Source of the DNA: Prochlorococcus marinus CUG1435
GTDB taxonomy: Bacteria > Cyanobacteriota > Cyanobacteriia > PCC-6307 > Cyanobiaceae
Length of the DNA: 64,000 nt
Direction of reading: 5' to 3'
Assembly (NCBI GenBank): GCA_017644375.1
Contig: JAEPLP010000001.1
Span: 744,001-808,000 of the forward strand
Shown here: in pieces, positions 25,388 through 34,444 of the stretch
Numbering within the stretch: position 1 is the first letter of the stretch
Layout: every line of letters starts with the position of its first letter
Position numbers and translations under genes: made by a program
Notes under the pieces: generated by a model
What the model saw: only the letters and a program-made list of their open reading frames with translations
Databases searched by the model: none
Told to the model about the DNA's origin: nothing

Positions 25388-25850
25388 GAAAATTTTTTGT
25401 ATAGTTCTTTTCAACTAAATCTTTGAACCTATCAATATTGGCCTGTAATTCGTTTGTGACCATTTTGCCTAAAATATTTTCTTCCATAAACCGTGCAATT
25501 ATTTTTGGTAGTTCATAAGTTATAGCTAAATTTACAGTTGTGATTTGATCACTTTTACTTTCGAAAACTACTGATCCCTCAGTTGGTAAACCTCCTATAG
25601 ATTTCCACTTAAGTTTGCTTTTTTCGACCCTTTCTGTAATTTGAGCTTTCCATTTGAACCTAAAGCCATTTGCAGCTAAAGTCCATTCTGTTAAATCTGG
25701 TAACGTATTAGTTTCTTCATCAACTGTTTTAACAGATTCAATCCAGCTCATCCAAAGTGACATTGAGTCTAAATCGCTCCATGTATTCCATACATTTTCA
25801 AGAGGCGCATTAACAACTGTTGTTACGTCATGTTTTAGCCAAGTACCCAT
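25380..25850 (-). CDS. SRPBCC/polyketide-cyclase-like lipid-binding protein
   Basis: A 156-residue START/Bet v1-like protein. The opening strand-helix HDVTTVVNAPLENVWNTWSDLDSMSLWMSWIESV is the SRPBCC signature, followed by a seven-stranded sheet and a long C-terminal helix (NELQANIDRFKDLVEKNY). These proteins hold hydrophobic ligands in a cavity. Its start is 3 bases after the crtQ stop on the same strand, so an association with carotenoid synthesis or carotenoid carriage is possible, but only by position. Confidence 0.82.
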   Translation of the reverse strand: MGTWLKHDVTTVVNAPLENVWNTWSDLDSMSLWMSWIESVKTVDEETNTLPDLTEWTLAANGFRFKWKAQITERVEKSKLKWKSIGGLPTEGSVVFESKSDQITTVNLAITYELPKIIARFMEENILGKMVTNELQANIDRFKDLVEKNYTKNFPN

Positions 25851-25853
25851 TAA

Positions 25854-27308
25854 TTAACTTACTGCAAGATTTTTTGCTAATTCTGCTTTCTTCTCTAAAA
25901 TTGCAGCAGCAGCTAAATGACCACTCATTGTAGCTCCCTCCATGGAGTCTATGTAATCTTGTTTTGTGTAACTACCTGCCATAAAGAAATTAGATATAGA
26001 TGTTTTTTGATCGGGTCTGAAAGGTTCCATACCGGGAGATTCTCTATAGAGTGATTGTGGAATCTGTACTACGTTACTCCAAAGCAATTTAAGGTTTTTT
26101 GAGGATGGGAATAGACGTCGAACCTCTTTATCTATTTCTTTTGTAATTCTTTCTGTAGATCTTCCCATCCATCTATCTCCGGGAGTTAAAACACATTGGA
26201 GAAGTGATCCCATATCTTTTTTTCTATAATCTGCTGGACTTGCTAATGCTAAATCAGCAAAACAACTGAAAGAAGCATCAGCAGAATAAAGGAGGTTATC
26301 TAGTCCAGTTGGTGTATTTCCAGTATTATCTTTTTGTAATTCAGTAACCCAACCGTCGTATCTTAATTGGATTGTGGCAACAGCAACTGCTCTAAGTTTT
26401 TTTAAACCTTCAAATTCTTTAAATTGATACCATTCTTTTGGAATGATTTTTTTTATTCCAGGAACATCACAGGCAGCTAGAAATTTATCTGCAAAAACTG
26501 TCTTTGTTCCTTCAGGGGAAGATATTTTTAACTGATTAACTACAAATGAGGAAGATTCTTTTTCATAAATAATTTCTTCTACCTTATGGTTAAGATGGAT
26601 TATTGCCCCTTTTTTTGTGATGTAGTCGACTATAGGTTGAGTTAACCACTTATGAGGAGAACCTTTTAAAAGATTAAGTTTTGATGCTTCTGTTTTTGAA
26701 GCAAACATCATGAAGATAGTTAGCATGCATCTTGCTGAAATATCTTTGCAATTAATAAATCCCAAAGCATATGCGATAGGATCCCACATTCTTTCTAAAC
26801 TTTTTTCACTTCCACCATGGTTTAAAAACCATTCTTTGAAACTAATTTTATCTAAATCTCTAATTATTTTCATTGCGCCTTCATAGTCTATCAATCCTCT
26901 AACTATTGGGCTTGTCCCTAAAGCTAAGGCATTTCTGAACTTATCTACCCAAGTAAGTTGTTCTGTCGTAAAAAAAGCTTTTAGTCCATTAAATGGAGCA
27001 CCCAAAGGGAATCTGAAATCTAAGGATTTTAAATTACCACCATTATTAATAAATAGATGAGTATGATCTTTCGGGAGTAAATTGTCTAAAGCTCCCACTT
27101 TTTTCATTAATTTAAAAAGATTTGCATAATTGTAAAAAAATACATGTAAACCCATTTCTATATGGTTGCCATCCTTATCTTCCCAACTTCCGACTTTACC
27201 TCCCCAAAATGACCTGCTCTCGTAAATTTCTACATCATGACCTTCATCAACTAAATTAACCGCTGCTGTAAGACCAGCTAATCCAGAACCAACTATCGCA
27301 ATTTTCAC
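25854..27308 (-). CDS. crtQ: Zeta-carotene desaturase (plant-type CrtQ/ZDS)
   Basis: A 484-residue FAD flavoprotein that desaturates 9,9'-di-cis-zeta-carotene to prolycopene via neurosporene, using plastoquinone. The N-terminal FAD motif is [14 protein letters not shown] (~residues 5-18) with acidic E29 (VEIYESR). [11 protein letters not shown] and the C-terminal [22 protein letters not shown] (~residues 446-467) are characteristic of plant-type desaturases. [31 protein letters not shown] (~189-219) distinguishes ZDS from PDS. The start is ATG at 27308. The SRPBCC gene follows immediately. Confidence 0.95.
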   Translation of the reverse strand: MKIAIVGSGLAGLTAAVNLVDEGHDVEIYESRSFWGGKVGSWEDKDGNHIEMGLHVFFYNYANLFKLMKKVGALDNLLPKDHTHLFINNGGNLKSLDFRFPLGAPFNGLKAFFTTEQLTWVDKFRNALALGTSPIVRGLIDYEGAMKIIRDLDKISFKEWFLNHGGSEKSLERMWDPIAYALGFINCKDISARCMLTIFMMFASKTEASKLNLLKGSPHKWLTQPIVDYITKKGAIIHLNHKVEEIIYEKESSSFVVNQLKISSPEGTKTVFADKFLAACDVPGIKKIIPKEWYQFKEFEGLKKLRAVAVATIQLRYDGWVTELQKDNTGNTPTGLDNLLYSADASFSCFADLALASPADYRKKDMGSLLQCVLTPGDRWMGRSTERITKEIDKEVRRLFPSSKNLKLLWSNVVQIPQSLYRESPGMEPFRPDQKTSISNFFMAGSYTKQDYIDSMEGATMSGHLAAAAILEKKAELAKNLAVS

Positions 27309-27407
27309 TTTTTCTTAAAATTATAACAAATCAAGTTTGGATTTTGTTTGTTCTATGCACCCTATCGATTAAGTTTTTATATTATGAATAGTAGGAAATT
27401 TTTGTTT

Positions 27408-27800
27408 ATGGAAAATGTAGAACTTAAACAGGAAATTAAAAATTCCGATGATGGTAAAGGTATCTTAATTACGAATGATGCCATAGAGCAAATTTCAAAT
27501 TTATTAAAAAGTCAAAGTGATAAAAAGGCACTTAGGGTAGGAGTAAGATCTGGTGGTTGTAGTGGGATGAGTTATACGATGGATTTTATAAGAGATAACG
27601 AAATAAATCCCGATGATAAAGTTTATGATTATTCATTAAAAGCTGATCAAAACTTTCAAGTTGTTTGTGATCCTAAAAGTCTTTTATACATATATGGTAT
27701 GCAACTAGACTTTAGTAAGGAATTAATAGGAGGTGGCTTTAATTTTGTAAACCCCAATGCTTCCCAAACTTGTGGATGTGGAAGTTCTTTTGCAGTCTAA
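27408..27800 (+). CDS. IscA/SufA-type iron-sulfur assembly scaffold or carrier
   Basis: A 130-residue A-type carrier if started at ATG 27408. ATG 27384 and TTG 27348 are in-frame alternatives, adding 8 and 20 residues. The three conserved cysteines are present: one in GGCSGMSY and two in the C-terminal CGCGSSF. The family binds iron or [2Fe-2S]/[4Fe-4S] clusters and hands them to apoproteins, such as the many Fe-S proteins of photosystem I and NDH-1. The 130-residue form is slightly longer than most (~107-120). The TPR gene starts 6 bases after its stop. Confidence 0.9.
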   Translation: MENVELKQEIKNSDDGKGILITNDAIEQISNLLKSQSDKKALRVGVRSGGCSGMSYTMDFIRDNEINPDDKVYDYSLKADQNFQVVCDPKSLLYIYGMQLDFSKELIGGGFNFVNPNASQTCGCGSSFAV

Positions 27801-27806
27801 ATAATA

Positions 27807-28235
27807 ATGGATAAAGAAATTAATCCCATTGAAGAGGATTTTAATGCAGCTCTATCGAGATATAAAGCTGGACAAGATTTAATTCCTATTGTTCAAGACT
27901 TTCAAGAAATTATACAGCAAATACCAAATCATTTTGCTGCTTGGACTTGCTTGTCATGGCTTCAATTACTTTTGAAAAATAATCAAGAAGCTTTGGCAGC
28001 TGCCAGGCAAGCTGTTCGATTAAATCAGCAAGACCCACAAGCAAGAATGAATTTGTCTTTAGCTCTTTTGGCAACCAATAATAAAGGTGTTAGGGATCAT
28101 ATTGAGTTAATAAAAAAAATGTCTTTGATGATGCCCGATGTGAAAAGTGAGTTGAAAGAATCTGTTGAAGACGGATTAAGTAGATATCCAGATTGGCCTG
28201 AGTTAACCAAAGTTAAAAAATGGTTGGAATTTTAA
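27807..28235 (+). CDS. TPR-repeat protein
   Basis: A 142-residue all-helical protein with tetratricopeptide-like repeats: HFAAWTCLSWLQLLLKNNQEALAAARQAVRLNQQDPQARMNLSLALL (~residues 45-90) is a typical TPR pair. The remainder ends with a WLEF cap. TPRs mediate protein contacts; the partner is unknown. It sits directly after the IscA-like gene (6 bases) and one base before the LpxB-like gene, so they are likely in one operon. Confidence 0.8.
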   Translation: MDKEINPIEEDFNAALSRYKAGQDLIPIVQDFQEIIQQIPNHFAAWTCLSWLQLLLKNNQEALAAARQAVRLNQQDPQARMNLSLALLATNNKGVRDHIELIKKMSLMMPDVKSELKESVEDGLSRYPDWPELTKVKKWLEF

Positions 28236-28236
28236 A

Positions 28237-29439
28237 TTGTTTAAAATTTTAATATTAAGTAATGGGCATGGAGAGGATCTATCTGGGAGTTTAATTGCTA
28301 AGCAATTCGTAAAAAGTGGTTATTCTGTTCACGCTTTGCCAATTGTTGGTAAAGGAAACCATTACGAAAAAGAAAAAATTAAGATTATTGGAAAAACTAA
28401 AGAATTTAGTACCGGAGGAATTGGCTATAATTCTTTTAAGGGAAGACTAACCGAGATATTTGGGGGAGAATTATTCTATCTTCTAAAAAGATTATATTTA
28501 ACTTATAAAATAAGAAAAAAATATGATTACTTTTTTGTTGTTGGAGATATTGTTCCAGTTTTTTTTGCATGGATTTGTAAGAAAGATTTTTTTACATATC
28601 TAGTTGCTTATTCTAGTCATTATGAAGGGAAGTTAAAATTGCCATGGCCCTCTAAATTTTTCTTACTCTCAAAGAAGTCAAAAAAAATATATACCAGAGA
28701 TTCCCTTACAGCAAATGATTTAACTTTTCAATTAAAGAAAAAAGTATCTTTTTTGGGAAATCCATTTATGGATAAGTTTTTTTCTAGAGATAAAAAACAA
28801 AATAAATCTGAATTTAGTATTGGATTATTTCCAGGTAGTAGATTCCCCGAGATGCTAGATAATTTTGTTTTGATTTTGGAGGTATTAGAGAAACTTTCAG
28901 ATTTAAGATATTTTCAAAAAATTGAATTTAATTTTGCAATAGTTAATGCTTTATCTTCATCAAAAATAAAGGATATATTTAAAAATAGAAGATGGTTATA
29001 TCTAGAAAAAATAAAAGAGAAGTATCTCTTGAAATTTAAATATAAATCTTTAGAAGTGAATATATATTGGAATAATTTTGACAAAATATTATTCAAAAGT
29101 AGATGCTGTATCAGTATGGCAGGAACGGCAACAGAGCAAGCGATTGGATTAGGTAAACCAGTTATCCAGATTGAGGGTAAAGGTCCACAATTTACAAAAT
29201 CTTTTGCAGAAGCGCAAAGACGTTTGCTTGGAAAATATGTTTTTTGTGCCAGCAATTATAAAGATAAGAATGATCAAGTCAATCAGACAATAAAATTGAT
29301 CGTACAAGTAATATATCTAATGAAGCTAAATAAGAAGTTTTTGATCACATGCAATGAAAATGCTAAAAAAAGACTAGGTGAAAACAAAGCTTGTCCTAGG
29401 ATGGTTGAGGATATGAATATTGTTATAAAAAATGACTAA
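28237..29439 (+). CDS. LpxB-like glycosyltransferase (lipid-A-disaccharide synthase-related)
   Basis: A 400-residue protein of the TIGR03492-type, related to LpxB and MurG (GT-B fold). Visible: KILILSNGHGEDLSGSLIAK at the N terminus, YFFVVGDIVPVFFAW, SIGLFPGSRFPEM (~residues 190-202) and the C-terminal AGTATEQAIGLGKPVIQIEGKGPQ (~residues 294-317), the nucleotide-sugar site. Marine picocyanobacteria are reported to make a simplified lipid A, so this may act on a related lipid. The start is TTG at 28237. The end overlaps the next gene by 8 bases. Confidence 0.8.
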   Translation: MFKILILSNGHGEDLSGSLIAKQFVKSGYSVHALPIVGKGNHYEKEKIKIIGKTKEFSTGGIGYNSFKGRLTEIFGGELFYLLKRLYLTYKIRKKYDYFFVVGDIVPVFFAWICKKDFFTYLVAYSSHYEGKLKLPWPSKFFLLSKKSKKIYTRDSLTANDLTFQLKKKVSFLGNPFMDKFFSRDKKQNKSEFSIGLFPGSRFPEMLDNFVLILEVLEKLSDLRYFQKIEFNFAIVNALSSSKIKDIFKNRRWLYLEKIKEKYLLKFKYKSLEVNIYWNNFDKILFKSRCCISMAGTATEQAIGLGKPVIQIEGKGPQFTKSFAEAQRRLLGKYVFCASNYKDKNDQVNQTIKLIVQVIYLMKLNKKFLITCNENAKKRLGENKACPRMVEDMNIVIKND

Positions 29440-29701
29440 GGAAAATAATCAAAATAACTTTAAACAAATTATTGATAATTTGTTGTTAATAAACTTATTT
29501 ACGGTGATTTTTTTTGCATTATTTTTTATTTTTGCAATCATCATGCAATTAAATGGGATATTTATTTTTATTAATTTTATTCATATAGTTTGGAATCCTA
29601 TTGTAGTCCCATTAATAACAATTTTTATTATTGGTGCTTTAGTAAACGGTATTAATTCTTGGTGGAGGCGTAAATTGCTTTCTCAAGAAGAGGATATTTA
29701 A
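29432..29701 (+). CDS. Small two-helix membrane protein, unknown
   Basis: An 89-residue protein with two long hydrophobic segments (~residues 16-38 and 47-71), a short lysine/asparagine-rich N terminus and a C-terminal NSWWRRKLLSQEEDI tail. I recognise no family. It overlaps the upstream LpxB-like gene by 8 bases, suggesting coupling, and overlaps the convergent epimerase gene by 50 bases. Confidence 0.6.
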   Translation: MTKENNQNNFKQIIDNLLLINLFTVIFFALFFIFAIIMQLNGIFIFINFIHIVWNPIVVPLITIFIIGALVNGINSWWRRKLLSQEEDI

Positions 29702-30578
29702 AATCATAATTTTTGAGTTTACTGCTTATTACTTTTTGTCCTTCTAATACAACTTTTGCTCCATCTCCCAACAATATTTTTAAAACTGCTCCAGGTACTG
29801 GAAGTAAATTAGGTCTATTCAGACATTTGCCTAAAGTCTGAGAAAAGTCTTTCATTAATACTGGATTTGGTGCAACAGCATTAAATACTCCTGCATACTT
29901 TTTATTAACTAATGCTTGGGTAATTAATGCACATAAATCACTTCTATGAATCCAACTCATCCATTGCTTACCATCTCCAATTGGTCCACCTAATCCAACT
30001 TTAAATATAGGGAGCATTTTTCCGAGTGCTCCACCATCTGCCTCTATTACAATTCCAATTCTAAAAATAACTAACCTTGAGAAAAATGGTTTTTCAGCAG
30101 CGACAGCTTCCCATTTTCTGCAAAGATTAGCTAAAAAGTCTTTTCCTCCAATACTATTTTCAGTGAATTCACAAGACAAACTTGTACCGTAATATCCTAT
30201 TGCTGATCCATTTATGATGACTTTTGGGTTGATTTTGAAATTTTTAAGGGTCTTCATCATAAATTGAGTAGTCTTAATCCGACTATTTTCAATCTCCTGT
30301 TTTTGTGCAGAAGTCCATTTTTTTTCTGCTATGGGTTCTCCCATTAAGTTAATAATTCCCTCTATCTCTCTTAAAATATTTAGAAAATTTTCGTTATTCC
30401 AGTTTTTTTCTTGTGATAAATCTAATTGAAAAAATTTAAATTTATTGAAATTTAAATTTAGCTTTAATTGACTTATGGGTTTTCTACTAACAATATGTAT
30501 TTCGTGATTCTCATTGAGCAGTGTTGGTACTAATTCTTTACCAACAAATCCAGTGCAGCCAAGTAGTAAAAGACGCAT
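29652..30578 (-). CDS. Atypical SDR, TIGR01777/DUF1731 nucleoside-diphosphate-sugar epimerase-like
   Basis: A 308-residue extended SDR protein. NAD(P)-binding motif LLLGCTGFVGKELV (~residues 3-16), NLMGEPIAEKKWTSAQKQEI (~residues 77-96, a marker of the SulA/YfcH TIGR01777 family), INGSAIGYYGTS (~residues 121-132), and a C-terminal DUF1731-type tail (KVISSKLKNYDFKYPLLEKAI). In plants a homologue is a plastid division factor (GC1/SulA), but the catalytic role is unresolved. The annotated region extends 50 bases into the opposite-strand small gene. Confidence 0.86.
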   Translation of the reverse strand: MRLLLLGCTGFVGKELVPTLLNENHEIHIVSRKPISQLKLNLNFNKFKFFQLDLSQEKNWNNENFLNILREIEGIINLMGEPIAEKKWTSAQKQEIENSRIKTTQFMMKTLKNFKINPKVIINGSAIGYYGTSLSCEFTENSIGGKDFLANLCRKWEAVAAEKPFFSRLVIFRIGIVIEADGGALGKMLPIFKVGLGGPIGDGKQWMSWIHRSDLCALITQALVNKKYAGVFNAVAPNPVLMKDFSQTLGKCLNRPNLLPVPGAVLKILLGDGAKVVLEGQKVISSKLKNYDFKYPLLEKAIYASTKN

Positions 30579-30715
30579 ATTTCATAGATATTTCTCATTT
30601 AAGACTATTAAATTTTTTAGAAGTTTGTAATTATTATTCTCTTATCAATTTTTTTAAATATTTATCAAACAAGTTTTTGTATAATAAATTTCAAAATAAC
30701 TTGGTTAACTTTATC

Positions 30716-30949
30716 ATGACAGATTCAATTCCAATGAAACCTCTCAAGAAAGGAAGCTTGGTTTTTGTCGATAGGGAAAATTATATAAAAAGTATCGAGG
30801 CACTAGCCAGTGATAATGATCTACCTAATTATGTCTTTGAAGGTCCAGGAGAAATTCTTTCAGTCAAAGATGAATATGCTCAGGTTCGATGGCGCAGGCC
30901 TGTTCCAGATGTTTGGTTGAAATTAGATCAACTTAAAGAATATATTTAA
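30716..30949 (+). CDS. ndhO: NAD(P)H-quinone oxidoreductase subunit O
   Basis: A 77-residue protein beginning at ATG 30716 (the frame is open further upstream, but those residues are unrelated). NdhO is a cyanobacteria/chloroplast-specific, stromal-side subunit of NDH-1. It carries an SH3-like KOW fold: KKGSLVFVDRENY, EGPGEILSVKDEYAQVRWRRPVPDVWLKLDQL. That ending is distinctive for NdhO. Works in cyclic electron flow and respiration. Its gene stands alone here, away from the other ndh genes in the window. Confidence 0.95.
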   Translation: MTDSIPMKPLKKGSLVFVDRENYIKSIEALASDNDLPNYVFEGPGEILSVKDEYAQVRWRRPVPDVWLKLDQLKEYI

Positions 30950-30977
30950 GAAGTTTTATATTTAGAAATTTTTATAT

Positions 30978-31655
30978 TTAAAAGTTTTTCTTTTTTTTCT
31001 CTATAGACATCTTTGATTGGATTCTTTTTGCTTCTTTGATCATTTCTTTACCACCAAATAAATAATCATCTACATATCCTTGTGTATATCTATCAAATTC
31101 TGATAGTGCCTCTTTAACTTGTGAAAAACAATGATACAGATCGAGGCCTAAAGCTGAAATAGAAATTGGAACAATTTTTTTATTATAAATTTTTTCAACT
31201 TTTTCTATTTTCTTTTGAGAAAGACTTATATAACTGCAAAAATTTTCCATTAGTTGATCATCATATGGATCTGCAGATAGTTCTTTTATTTCGTTGTTCA
31301 AAGGTTTAATTATTTGGCTAATTAATCTATTGATAGGAGTGAAAATTTCTTTAATCCATGTTTCAACTTCTTTATCTTTAATTGACGAATTATATTTTTT
31401 TGAATTAAATTTCTCTTCCCAATTTTCATTAAATGAATCAAATGATGAACTGGAAGAGAAAAAATTTCTATCATATTGTTCTTTTTTGATAGGGTCATTT
31501 AGTGTTTCCCAGGCATTTTGTATTGCAAGAAATCGTTCTTTTTTTCCGCCTGCATCAGGATGATGTTGCTTCACTAAAGAGCGATATGAAGATTTAATTT
31601 CACTTTTGGTTGCATTTTTTTTGAGGCCTAATTCTTCATATAAATTTTTTTCCAT
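30978..31655 (-). CDS. DnaJ-domain (J-protein) co-chaperone-like protein
   Basis: A 225-residue protein with an N-terminal J domain (residues ~4-62): LYEELGLKKNATKSEIKSSY, HPD motif at KQHHPDAGG, then FLAIQNAWETLNDPIKKEQYD. It lacks the Gly/Phe and zinc-finger regions of DnaJ, and the remainder is charged and helical, so it is a type III J protein. The HPD motif that stimulates DnaK ATPase is intact. Target unknown. The cysK start lies 16 bases upstream on the same strand in the reading direction. Confidence 0.85.
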   Translation of the reverse strand: MEKNLYEELGLKKNATKSEIKSSYRSLVKQHHPDAGGKKERFLAIQNAWETLNDPIKKEQYDRNFFSSSSSFDSFNENWEEKFNSKKYNSSIKDKEVETWIKEIFTPINRLISQIIKPLNNEIKELSADPYDDQLMENFCSYISLSQKKIEKVEKIYNKKIVPISISALGLDLYHCFSQVKEALSEFDRYTQGYVDDYLFGGKEMIKEAKRIQSKMSIEKKKKNF

Positions 31656-31671
31656 TTTTATAAATCAGTGA

Positions 31672-32640
31672 TTAAAGATAACCATCTTTTCTGGCTTGAA
31701 TTGAGGTATTCGATTCAAACATTGCTGTTGATAAATATCTTTCCCCAAAACTTGGAAGAATTACTATCAATCTTTTATTCATGAGTTCTTTCCTTTCCCC
31801 GATTTTTATTGTTGCTGCTAAAGCTGCACCACTGCTTACGCCTGATAAAAGACCTTCCAATCGAGCTAATAAACGCCCATAATAAAATGCTTCATCATCA
31901 TCTATTTTTATAATTTCATCAATTAATTTAGTATTAAGAACTTTTGGCACGAACCCTGCTCCTATTCCTTGAATTGAATGAGAACCAGCTTTTTCTCCAG
32001 AAATCACAGCACTTTTTTTAGGCTCTACAGCATAAATTTTGCAATTTGGATTAACTTTTTTCAAAAAACGTGCGCAACCAGTAATTGTTCCTCCTGTACC
32101 TACTCCAGTAACTAGTCCATCTAAATTATTATTGGATTGAGACCAAATTTCTTGAGCTGTTGTTCTTTCATGAATATCTGGATTAGCAAAGTTTTCAAAT
32201 TGATTAAATTGGTAACTATTTACAATGGTCGAAGACAATTCATTAGCCAAATCTAAAGCGCCTTTCATTCCTTCTTCCCCTGGGGTTAGCTGTAATTCAG
32301 CTCCATATGCTCTCAACATTGACCTTCTCTCAATACTCATTGTATCTGGCATAGTTAATATCAATTTATAGCCTTTAGCAGCAGCCACCATTGCTAATGC
32401 AATGCCAGTATTTCCACTTGTTGCTTCAATTAACGTTGTTTTATCTGGTGTTATCAATCCTTCTTCTTCCGCTTTACATAACATCGAATAAGCTATACGA
32501 TCCTTCACGGATGCTGATGGATTAAAACTTTCTAGTTTGGCTATGATCTCTGGATAACAATTAAAGTACTTTCTTATTCGATTTAATTTAACTAAAGGGG
32601 TATTTCCAACCAGAGAAGTTATATCATTTGCTATTTCCAT
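31672..32640 (-). CDS. cysK: Cysteine synthase (O-acetylserine sulfhydrylase)
   Basis: A 322-residue PLP enzyme that makes cysteine from O-acetylserine and sulfide. NTPLVKLNRI (~residues 13-22) and the Schiff-base lysine in NPSASVKDRIAYSM (~residues 41-54) are clear. EATSGNTGIALA (~residues 68-79) binds the substrate carboxylate and GTGGTITG (~residues 177-184) the PLP phosphate. Length normal. It is followed on the same strand by the J-domain gene. Confidence 0.95.
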   Translation of the reverse strand: MEIANDITSLVGNTPLVKLNRIRKYFNCYPEIIAKLESFNPSASVKDRIAYSMLCKAEEEGLITPDKTTLIEATSGNTGIALAMVAAAKGYKLILTMPDTMSIERRSMLRAYGAELQLTPGEEGMKGALDLANELSSTIVNSYQFNQFENFANPDIHERTTAQEIWSQSNNNLDGLVTGVGTGGTITGCARFLKKVNPNCKIYAVEPKKSAVISGEKAGSHSIQGIGAGFVPKVLNTKLIDEIIKIDDDEAFYYGRLLARLEGLLSGVSSGAALAATIKIGERKELMNKRLIVILPSFGERYLSTAMFESNTSIQARKDGYL

Positions 32641-32792
32641 GAAATGATTATTTAAATTGCAAAAATAAATCTCCTATCCATATCTTAATTGTATTTAAAG
32701 ATCTTTTATATAATTTTCTCAAAAGAATTTAATTTAAATAACTTTCTGCGTAAAAATATTTATTATTATAAAAGGTAGTTTTTATACTAATT

Positions 32793-33065
32793 ATGTATTC
32801 GCTGGAACTCAGTCTGAGATATTCACCTTTTCCACTTTCAATTCAGAAGAAAGAATTTGAAGATGTTAAACGAATTTATGATGAAATAAAAAGTTCTATG
32901 AATGAGACTTTAGAATCCTCAAACTTGATTGAATTAAGGTGTGACAAAGTCCAAGATAAAGTAATTACTGTCAGGACTCAAGAAATTATTTCTGTACAGA
33001 TGTATGAAAAATCATCAGTTGCAGGAGGAGCTAAAAGGCCAGGATTTTCTCTAAATATAGATTAG
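32793..33065 (+). CDS. Conserved hypothetical protein next to ABC ATPase
   Basis: A 90-residue soluble protein; the order is strand, helix, strand (MYSLELSLRYSPFPLSIQ, then EFEDVKRIYDEIKSSM, then LIELRCDKVQDKVITVRTQEIISVQMYEK). The ending GGAKRPGFSLNID is distinctive. I recognise it as a conserved cyanobacterial type but cannot name a domain. It ends 9 bases before the ABC ATPase gene, and both are preceded by a 152-base non-coding gap, so they probably share a promoter. Confidence 0.6.
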   Translation: MYSLELSLRYSPFPLSIQKKEFEDVKRIYDEIKSSMNETLESSNLIELRCDKVQDKVITVRTQEIISVQMYEKSSVAGGAKRPGFSLNID

Positions 33066-33074
33066 AAGAATTTA

Positions 33075-33749
33075 ATGAGAGCTTCTTTTAAAAATGAAAT
33101 ACCTTATATAAAATTCAAAGATGTTTCTTTTGCATATCCCGGGAAAAAAGAGAATTTAATTTTTAAATGTAGCTTCTCAATAAAAAAACCTGGATTTTGG
33201 ATGGTCGTAGGTAAAAACGGGAGCGGAAAAAGTACTCTTTTAAAATTAATTAATGGAATAATCAAACCCAAAAATGGCGTCATTGATTTAAAAGCAAATA
33301 TTGGCATGGTGTTTCAAAACCCTGATCATCAAATATTGATGCCAAATTGCAGTAGTGAACTTCTAATAAATATTAATCAAAATTTAAGTAAAAATGAAAT
33401 TAATAAAAAAATTGAATATGTGCTTGATCTGGTAGGAATGACTGGTTTTGAAAAAAGGCCAGTTCATACTTTAAGCGGTGGTCAAAAACAACGTCTTACT
33501 ATTGCATGCGCTCTTATTAGTAATAGAGATTTTATTCTATTGGATGAACCGACAGCATTATTGGATCAAACCAGCCAATTAAAAGTTTTAAAAACTATTA
33601 AAAATCTAACAAGTGATCATAAAAAACCCTTAGCCGCCTTATGGATAACTCATCGTTATGAAGAATTAATTTATGCTGATGCAGTAGCTGAGTTGGAAAA
33701 TGGTTTTTTATCTAGCTGGCAAGAACCATCAAAATTTCAATATAATTAA
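33075..33749 (+). CDS. ABC transporter ATP-binding protein (CbiO/ECF-like)
   Basis: A 224-residue single ABC domain. Walker A is GKNGSGKST (~residues 42-50), the Q-loop IGMVFQNPDHQILMPNC (~residues 76-92) is of the CbiO/EcfA type ('fQnPd.Q'), the signature LSGGQKQR and Walker B FILLDEPTALLD are intact, and the switch His is present (WITHRYEE). It therefore most resembles energy-coupling-factor ATPases for cobalt, nickel or vitamins. No membrane partner is adjacent, so the substrate is not known. Confidence 0.88.
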   Translation: MRASFKNEIPYIKFKDVSFAYPGKKENLIFKCSFSIKKPGFWMVVGKNGSGKSTLLKLINGIIKPKNGVIDLKANIGMVFQNPDHQILMPNCSSELLININQNLSKNEINKKIEYVLDLVGMTGFEKRPVHTLSGGQKQRLTIACALISNRDFILLDEPTALLDQTSQLKVLKTIKNLTSDHKKPLAALWITHRYEELIYADAVAELENGFLSSWQEPSKFQYN

Positions 33750-33798
33750 CTTTTTTACTTGTCATAAGGCACTTTAAAGAGTTAAATTCATCTTATAT

Positions 33799-33870
<72 letters not shown>

Positions 33871-33894
33871 TTTATAAATTTCAAAAAGATATCT

Positions 33895-33925
33895 AAAGTC
33901 ACCCTAATAAAGGTGACTTTTTATT
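33895..33925 (+). terminator. Rho-independent terminator after tRNA-Asn
   Basis: A perfect 9-base-pair stem AAAGTCACC/GGTGACTTT with an 8-base loop (CTAATAAA), followed by a T-rich stretch. It lies 25 bases past the tRNA 3' end, where a tRNA transcript would stop. Confidence 0.8.
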
Positions 33926-33941
33926 TCTTTGAGCTCTTTTT

Positions 33942-33977
33942 TTAGAACAGTTATTAGAACAGTTGTTAGAACATTAA
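33942..33977. repeat. Three tandem copies of a 12-base repeat
   Basis: TTAGAACAGTTA, TTAGAACAGTTG and TTAGAACATTAA follow each other without gaps. The first two differ at one base, and the third diverges in its last four positions. They lie 72 bases downstream of tRNA-Asn in sequence with no gene. This could be a remnant of a coding end, a protein-binding array or a slippage product. Confidence 0.7.
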
Positions 33978-34084
33978 CTAAATTCTTATATAGGCGAAAA
34001 AAGTTCATTGATTGACTATTATGTTTTTAAAATTAAGTCATATTTTTATTTTATATTTTGAGCTTTTAGGCCATTCAGCAAATT

Positions 34085-34444
34085 CTAGTCATCCCACATA
34101 TCTTTTTTTTCTTGATCTAAATTATTTCTTCCTAATAATTCTATCCTTCGTTTTTGATAATCAATTTCTGTTTCAAGAGCGTTTTTCTCGTCAATGTATT
34201 TTGTTTGTATTTCTAATATAACTATCTCAAATTGTTCTCCAAAAAAATCTGACATCTCTCTCCATGCTTCCATTTCTTCTTCTTTGTCAATAGTGTCATT
34301 TATTTGATGAGAAATAATTTCTAGTACATATTGTTTAAGCTCTTGATGACTCATCGATTCAACTTTTTTTTGAATGTAAAGTTCTTTCAGTTTTTCTAGT
34401 TGTTTTTTTGATAGATCAGAATAGATAAATGACTTTTTTTTCAT
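34085..34444 (-). CDS. Charged helical hypothetical protein
   Basis: A 119-residue protein, nearly all helix, very rich in Glu/Lys, with heptad-like segments (KKQLEKLKELYIQKKVESM and DEKNALETEIDYQKRRIELLGRNN) that suggest coiled coil. No signal peptide, membrane segment or catalytic motif. I do not recognise a function. It stands alone between tRNA-Asn and a 404-base non-coding gap, a position typical of small accessory genes near tRNA genes. ATG start at 34444. Confidence 0.55.
   Translation of the reverse strand: MKKKSFIYSDLSKKQLEKLKELYIQKKVESMSHQELKQYVLEIISHQINDTIDKEEEMEAWREMSDFFGEQFEIVILEIQTKYIDEKNALETEIDYQKRRIELLGRNNLDQEKKDMWDD

Noticed and set aside
30521-30715. Upstream extension of the ndhO reading frame
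   Set aside because: The added residues are not NdhO-like, overlap the divergent epimerase gene, and the ATG at 30716 matches the usual NdhO start.
34012-34221. 69-residue hydrophobic frame on the plus strand after tRNA-Asn
   Set aside because: Most of it is antisense to the better-supported coiled-coil gene at 34085-34444, and the Phe/Leu richness is what antisense of Lys/Glu-rich codons gives.
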